Below are positions 13,599 through 17,178 of a stretch of 17,178 nucleotides of DNA, piece by piece (the first letter of the stretch is position 1; the number at the start of each line of letters is the position of its first letter). Under the pieces are notes generated by a model. The model saw only the letters and a list, made by a program, of their open reading frames with translations. It was not told the DNA's origin and made no database searches. A program made the position numbers and the translations under genes. The stretch comes from Archaeoglobaceae archaeon (GTDB taxonomy: Archaea; Halobacteriota; Archaeoglobi; Archaeoglobales; Archaeoglobaceae). The stretch lies in the NCBI GenBank assembly GCA_025059545.1, contig JANXDJ010000028.1, positions 1 through 17,178 of the forward strand, given 5' to 3'.

Positions 13599-14144
13599 AT
13601 GAGGCTCTTCGTTGCGGTCGATATGGATGAAAAAATCAAAGAGAATCTTTTACCTCTGCTTGAAAAGCTTTCCAAGTTTAAAGGCTTGAAAACCGTTGAA
13701 AGGGAGAATTTGCATGCAACACTGATGTTCCTTGGAGAAGTTCCTGACGCAAAGCTCACGGAAATTCAGACAGCTTTGTCAAAGATCGAGTTCAAAAATT
13801 TCAGGATCTCTCTTAACGGAGTTGAAAAGTTCCCCAAAAAAGGAGATCCGAGAGTTGTTTGGGTAGCCATTGAGGAGGGAAGAGATAAAATGATCCAACT
13901 TGCAGAAAGCGTTTATTTTGCTTTGAAAAAGCTTGGATTTGAGAGGGATAAAGCTTTCGAAGCCCATGTGACGGTTGCGAGGATTAAAAGAAAAATTCCT
14001 GAGCTTGATAATACTTTGGGGGAGTTTAGGAATGTCAATTTTGGTGAAATGGATGTCAAAGATTTTCGTCTCAAGCAGAGCACTTTAAAACCTTCGGGAC
14101 CAGTTTACAAGGATGTATACGTTTTCGGTGGCAGAAATGAATGA
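13599..14144 (+). CDS. thpR: RNA 2',3'-cyclic phosphodiesterase (2H family, LigT-like)
   Basis: Opens 2',3'-cyclic phosphates on RNA ends to 2'-phosphates; the family was first named for 2'-5' RNA ligase activity. The 181-residue protein has the two catalytic HxT motifs in the right places: LHATLMFLGEV with H39 and T41, and EAHVTVARIK with H123 and T125. It starts MRLFVAVDMDEKIKENL, the family N-terminus. It overlaps cca by eight nt, so the operon pairs cyclic-phosphate removal with CCA addition, and archease elsewhere in the window acts on the same kind of RNA ends through RtcB. The physiological substrate in archaea is not settled. Confidence 0.93.
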   Translation: MRLFVAVDMDEKIKENLLPLLEKLSKFKGLKTVERENLHATLMFLGEVPDAKLTEIQTALSKIEFKNFRISLNGVEKFPKKGDPRVVWVAIEEGRDKMIQLAESVYFALKKLGFERDKAFEAHVTVARIKRKIPELDNTLGEFRNVNFGEMDVKDFRLKQSTLKPSGPVYKDVYVFGGRNE

Positions 14145-15438
14145 AATTTTGGAAGAAGCGCTGAAGCTTGCACTTCCAAGTGAAGAAGAAATTCAGAAGG
14201 CGAATAAGGCTGAAAAGGAAATTAGAAGAAGGCTTCAACCCCTTAAAATCGATTACCTCTTTGTTGGCAGTTATGCACGAAACACTTGGCTTCGAGGAAA
14301 TCTTGAACTCGACGTATTCATTTTATTTCCAACAGAATTGTCCAAGAAGGAGCTTGAGAGTAGAATAATCGAGATCGGCAAAAAAGTTTTTGAAAAATTT
14401 GAGCTAAGATATGCGGAGCATCCATATGTTCATGGAGAACTTTTAGGAGTCGAGTTTGATCTTGTTCCATGCTACAAAGTCGAAAGCGCTGAAAAGATCA
14501 TTTCTGCGGTCGACAGAACTCCATTTCATCATGAATGGTTAAAAGATAGAATTAAAGGCAAGGAAAATGAAGTTAGACTTTTGAAACTATTTCTTAAGGC
14601 AAATGGGATATATGGGGCAGAGTATAGGGTTAAGGGATTCTCTGGATATCTTTGCGAACTTTTGATAGTTTTCTACGGCTCTTTTATTGAATGCCTTAAA
14701 AATGCGAGGGACTGGAGTAGAAAGACCGTCATAGATCTGAAGAAGAATGAAATTCGCACTGGAGAATTTTTCTTCGTCGTCGATCCAGTAGACGAAAAGA
14801 GAAACGTCGCAGCAAATCTCAGCATAGACAATTTGGCGAAATTTGTGCACTTAGCAAGACTTTTCTTGGAAAAGCCTTCGATAGAATTTTTTGTTAAGAA
14901 GAAGAGAGAGATCCAAGTGAAAAAAGTTCTGGAATCTATAGAGCTCAGAGGGACTGAGATCTTTGCATTGGAGTTTGAAAAGCCCGATATTGTCGATGAC
15001 AACCTTTATCCACAGCTTGAAAGGGCGGGAAGGAAAGTTTATGAAATGCTTAAGAGAGAGGGTTTTATGCCTCTTCGCTTCACTTATTTCGTAGAAGAGA
15101 AATGCTATCTTCTTTTTGAATGCCAAGTTAAAGAGCTGTCAAAGATCACGAGAAAACTTGGACCAGTTTTTGAAGATCATGAGAATGTGAAAAAATTCGT
15201 ATTGAAGGAAAGAATGTTCGAGTCCTTCATAGAAGAGGGTAGATGGTGGGCTTTCGATTTCAGAAGGCATACAAAGCCAGAGGAAGCGGTTTCGAACTTT
15301 GTTTTTTCTAATTATCAGGCTTTGGGGAAGAACGTTGGCTTGAAGATTAAAGAGGGATTTAGAATACTGAAAGGAGAGGAATTACTCCATGATCCATTCA
15401 TAGAAAGGCTCGCGGAATTCTTGGGGGTAAGAGAATGA
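14137..15438 (+). CDS. cca: CCA-adding enzyme, class I tRNA nucleotidyltransferase
   Basis: Adds or repairs the CCA end of tRNA without a nucleic acid template. With ATG 14137 the protein is 433 residues, starting MNEILEEALKLALPSEEE, which lines up with the remembered 437-residue Archaeoglobus fulgidus enzyme. The longer frame from 14113 adds eight residues and would overlap thpR by 32 nt, so I set the start at 14137 (eight-nt overlap). Nucleotidyltransferase motif VGSYARNTWLRG at 43-54 precedes the metal ligands E57, D59 and D108. Further conserved blocks are RYAEHPYVHG (91-100), VDRTPFHHEWL, KGKENEVRLLK, FSGYLCELL and DNLYPQLERA. The similarity to the A. fulgidus enzyme over these blocks is the best taxonomic clue in the window. 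Confidence 0.96.
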   Translation: MNEILEEALKLALPSEEEIQKANKAEKEIRRRLQPLKIDYLFVGSYARNTWLRGNLELDVFILFPTELSKKELESRIIEIGKKVFEKFELRYAEHPYVHGELLGVEFDLVPCYKVESAEKIISAVDRTPFHHEWLKDRIKGKENEVRLLKLFLKANGIYGAEYRVKGFSGYLCELLIVFYGSFIECLKNARDWSRKTVIDLKKNEIRTGEFFFVVDPVDEKRNVAANLSIDNLAKFVHLARLFLEKPSIEFFVKKKREIQVKKVLESIELRGTEIFALEFEKPDIVDDNLYPQLERAGRKVYEMLKREGFMPLRFTYFVEEKCYLLFECQVKELSKITRKLGPVFEDHENVKKFVLKERMFESFIEEGRWWAFDFRRHTKPEEAVSNFVFSNYQALGKNVGLKIKEGFRILKGEELLHDPFIERLAEFLGVRE

Positions 15439-16139
15439 AAGTCACCTTCCTCGGAACAGGAGTTTCAGTGCCATGTGAAAAAAGGGCTCAGAGCTCAATT
15501 TTGATCGAAGAAGATCTCAAAGTTCTCGTAGATCTTGGTTGTGGGGCGTTCTTAAGGCTAGAAGAGCTTGGAATTCAGCCAACTGAAATAGATGCTGTTT
15601 TTATTACCCATAACCACTTGGATCACAATGGAGATCTTATAAATTTGCTAAAGGCAAGATGGCTTATGGAAGGAGAGGGGCTCCATATTTACGCCCCAGA
15701 AGGGACGAAGAATTTCATCGAAAGCATTTTGAATGCGTATCCTTATCTAAGGGGAAAGCTGAAGTTTAAAGTTCATGAAGAAGGCATTTTCGAGATCGGA
15801 GGTTTTAAAGTTAGAGCGCTCGAAACGATCCACACGATCGAGAGCAGAGCTTACGTTTTCGAAGACTCTTTGGCAATAAGTGGGGACACAAGGGCTTTTC
15901 CAGAACTGATGGCTGTTGAGTGTGAAGTCATGATCCACGAGCTTTCTCTTCCTTTTGGATTCAAAGCGGACTTTCACACGACTCCTGAGAATCTTAAGGA
16001 AAATTTGAGCTTTTGTAAGGCTGAAAAGCTATATCTAACTCATCTATACCCAATGACTTTGGCGCAGAAGGATAAAATAATCGAATTTCTTGACTTCAAC
16101 GTTTTAATAGCGGAAGATCTCATGAGCTTTGAGGTATGA
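15435..16139 (+). CDS. RNase Z-like metallo-beta-lactamase-fold hydrolase
   Basis: 234-residue metallohydrolase of the RNase Z/PhnP-like branch. It opens MKVTFLGTGVSVPCEKRAQS, like RNase Z enzymes, and has FITHNHLDHNGD with H59, H61, D63 and H64, H133 in TIHTIES, SGDT with D151, IHELS with H168 and LTHLYP with H203, so the two-metal site looks complete. It lacks the arm-like region and the AxDTRP and HxST segments of the true RNase Z at the left edge, so it is not a simple second copy. It overlaps cca and the next metallohydrolase by ATGA. The context suggests a tRNA or RNA-phosphodiester substrate, but a cyclic nucleotide or phosphonate-type substrate is equally possible. Confidence 0.85.
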   Translation: MKVTFLGTGVSVPCEKRAQSSILIEEDLKVLVDLGCGAFLRLEELGIQPTEIDAVFITHNHLDHNGDLINLLKARWLMEGEGLHIYAPEGTKNFIESILNAYPYLRGKLKFKVHEEGIFEIGGFKVRALETIHTIESRAYVFEDSLAISGDTRAFPELMAVECEVMIHELSLPFGFKADFHTTPENLKENLSFCKAEKLYLTHLYPMTLAQKDKIIEFLDFNVLIAEDLMSFEV

Positions 16140-16711
16140 AGCTGAAATCGAAGGGTTGCAATGTTTATGTGGTCGAAGATCAGGGAAAGAAAATACTGAT
16201 CGACACCGGCACAGACGGAAAAATTTTGACTAAGCAGATCGATGAACTTTCTGCGATCATTTTAACGCATGCTCACTTCGATCACATTGCAGGAGCGAGA
16301 GAGCTGGAAAGGATCTTTGGTTGTTCGATCTTTGCTCATCCTGAAGATATTCCATATGTCCTTGGAGAAAAAGAATTTGTATTTTCTGGCTTTTTGGGAA
16401 CGATGGCAAAAATGCTCGAAAAAATTAGCTATTACAAAGCACCGGAGAATGTGAAGAGCATTTTTGAATTGAAGACAGATCTTAAAATTGTCCACCTCCC
16501 CGGACATACTCCGGGAAGCATATGCATTTTCAAAGGTTCAAATGCCTACTGCGGTGATCTGCTCAGAAATGGTGGAAAGCTCTCGATGAAAAGCTTTTGC
16601 AGTGATTATGAACGTTATAGGAGATCGGTTAGAGAATTTTTGGGGATGGATTGGGAGAAAGCATTTCCCGGGCATGGAAATGAGATCTTAAAGACTACCT
16701 TAAACCTTTAA
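16136..16711 (+). CDS. Metallo-beta-lactamase-fold hydrolase, glyoxalase II-like
   Basis: 191-residue hydrolase with a complete dinuclear metal site: LTHAHFDHIAG (H45, H47, D49, H50), LPGHTPGSI (H124), YCGDLLRNGG (D141) and FPGHGNEI (H180). This layout is that of the glyoxalase II/thioesterase branch, not of the RNA-cutting branch, and there is no beta-CASP insert. It starts MKLKSKGCNVYVVEDQGKKILIDTG, missing the longer first strand of many homologues but keeping NVYVVE..GKKILIDTG. It overlaps the previous gene by ATGA and its last 17 bases overlap the end of rlmE on the other strand. Substrate unknown. Confidence 0.87.
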   Translation: MKLKSKGCNVYVVEDQGKKILIDTGTDGKILTKQIDELSAIILTHAHFDHIAGARELERIFGCSIFAHPEDIPYVLGEKEFVFSGFLGTMAKMLEKISYYKAPENVKSIFELKTDLKIVHLPGHTPGSICIFKGSNAYCGDLLRNGGKLSMKSFCSDYERYRRSVREFLGMDWEKAFPGHGNEILKTTLNL

Positions 16712-17178
16712 AACCTTTTCCTATGAAGTAGATCTCTGCACTGCTTTTTCTCGAAGCTTTGGGGCTGTGGAATTTTTTAAAGCCAAAGTATGGCTTTAGA
16801 TCTTCGTAAAATCTTTGAATCTCCTCTCCCTGAAAGACTTTAACGAGAAAGTTGCCTCCGGATCTTAAAACATGCTGGGCAATTTTAAAGCTCGCTCTTG
16901 CCAGATCGATGGAGCGTAAATGATCTACGGTCCAGACTCCGCTGATCTTAGGCGAAGCATCGCTTATAACTACATCATAAAAATCGCTTATTTCTAAAAG
17001 TTTTTCTACCAAACTTTCATCGGTTATGTCTCCTTGGATAAAGGTAACGCCTTCAAGACTCTCCATTGGATTTATGTCCACCGCAACGACATTGGCTCCA
17101 AGCTCCACCGCAACTTGGCTCCAACCACCGGGAGAGGCTCCAAGATCAAGCACAACGTCGCCCTTACGAATTAGCCTA
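16695..17178 (-). CDS. rlmE: FtsJ/RlmE-type rRNA 2'-O-methyltransferase, 5' end outside window
   Basis: SAM-dependent enzyme methylating the ribose of a 23S rRNA nucleotide (U2552 in bacteria; the archaeal target is presumably equivalent). On the minus strand the frame runs in from the window edge as RLIRKGDVVLDLGASPGG, so the GTG at 17153 is internal and the true start lies outside. Motifs visible are SAM site DLGASPGGWSQVA, AVDINPM, the catalytic Asp in ISDASPKISGVW, the catalytic Lys in LVKVFQGEE and the catalytic Glu in SSAEIYFIGKGF, matching the K-D-K-E tetrad order of the family. About 161 residues are visible of an expected 190-210. Its TAG stop at 16695-16697 lies inside the last codons of the convergent metallohydrolase gene. 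Confidence 0.93.
   Translation of the reverse strand, partial: RLIRKGDVVLDLGASPGGWSQVAVELGANVVAVDINPMESLEGVTFIQGDITDESLVEKLLEISDFYDVVISDASPKISGVWTVDHLRSIDLARASFKIAQHVLRSGGNFLVKVFQGEEIQRFYEDLKPYFGFKKFHSPKASRKSSAEIYFIGKGFKGLR

Noticed and set aside
14113..14136. Upstream ATG for cca at 14113
   Set aside because: It would add eight residues absent from the remembered A. fulgidus enzyme and lengthen the overlap with thpR to 32 nt; ATG 14137 aligns with the family start.
1..17178. CRISPR arrays, insertion sequences, integrase or toxin-antitoxin genes
   Set aside because: No spaced direct repeats, transposase or integrase motifs were seen on either strand; the content is housekeeping and operon-like throughout.

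Overview
The window reads as a compact stretch of core chromosome from a thermophilic euryarchaeon, most likely a member of the Archaeoglobales. The archaeal assignment rests on what is visible: the L7Ae-S28e-L24e-NDK-aIF2/5B cluster, archease, TmcA, a class I archaeal CCA enzyme, BRE/TATA promoters about 20-28 nt upstream of start codons (leaderless mRNAs), and GGTGA-type Shine-Dalgarno sites inside operons. The Archaeoglobales suggestion is inference: the CCA enzyme matches the remembered Archaeoglobus fulgidus sequence closely over long stretches, and AhbC fits a sulfate reducer or relative that makes heme from siroheme. Coding density is very high, DNA is AT-rich, and I see no mobile element, CRISPR array, tRNA or rRNA.

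Layout. (1) 1-881: 3' part of RNase Z, cut by the left edge. (2) 894-2159, minus strand: ahbC, then a 29-residue membrane microprotein with its own promoter. (3) 2318-5294: rpl7ae-rps28e-rpl24e-ndk-infB, a translation operon with gaps of 1-6 nt or overlaps. (4) 5397-6841: archease overlapping a DUF763 gene. (5) 6883-10413: tmcA, a Nfu-type Fe-S scaffold, an unrecognised CxC/CxxC protein and a VIT-like membrane protein, nearly all stop/start coupled. (6) 10442-11907: leuD-leuB. (7) 11958-13560: a Yip1-like membrane protein, then a YlbF-family protein and a short CcdA-like protein. (8) 13599-16711: thpR-cca and two metallo-beta-lactamase genes, each overlapping the next. (9) 16695-17178, minus strand: rlmE, cut by the right edge and converging on unit 8 with a 17-bp overlap.

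Functionally the window is dominated by RNA maturation and translation: RNase Z and CCA (tRNA 3' ends), ThpR and archease (2',3'-cyclic phosphate chemistry and RNA ligation), TmcA (ac4C), RlmE (rRNA 2'-O-methylation), L7Ae (k-turn RNAs, ribosome) and aIF2/5B (initiation). Heme, Fe-S and metal handling (AhbC, Nfu, the CxC/CxxC protein, VIT-like, CcdA-like) form a second theme. Leucine biosynthesis is present as leuD-leuB.

Most worth following up: the leaderless membrane microprotein, the coupled archease-DUF763 pair, the Nfu/CxC-CxxC/VIT-like operon tail, the tRNA-end operon with its RNase Z-like metallohydrolase, and a palindrome at the predicted start of the ribosomal operon. Two gene starts are placed by promoter or family evidence downstream of the longest open frame (the Yip1-like gene at 11958 and cca at 14137).
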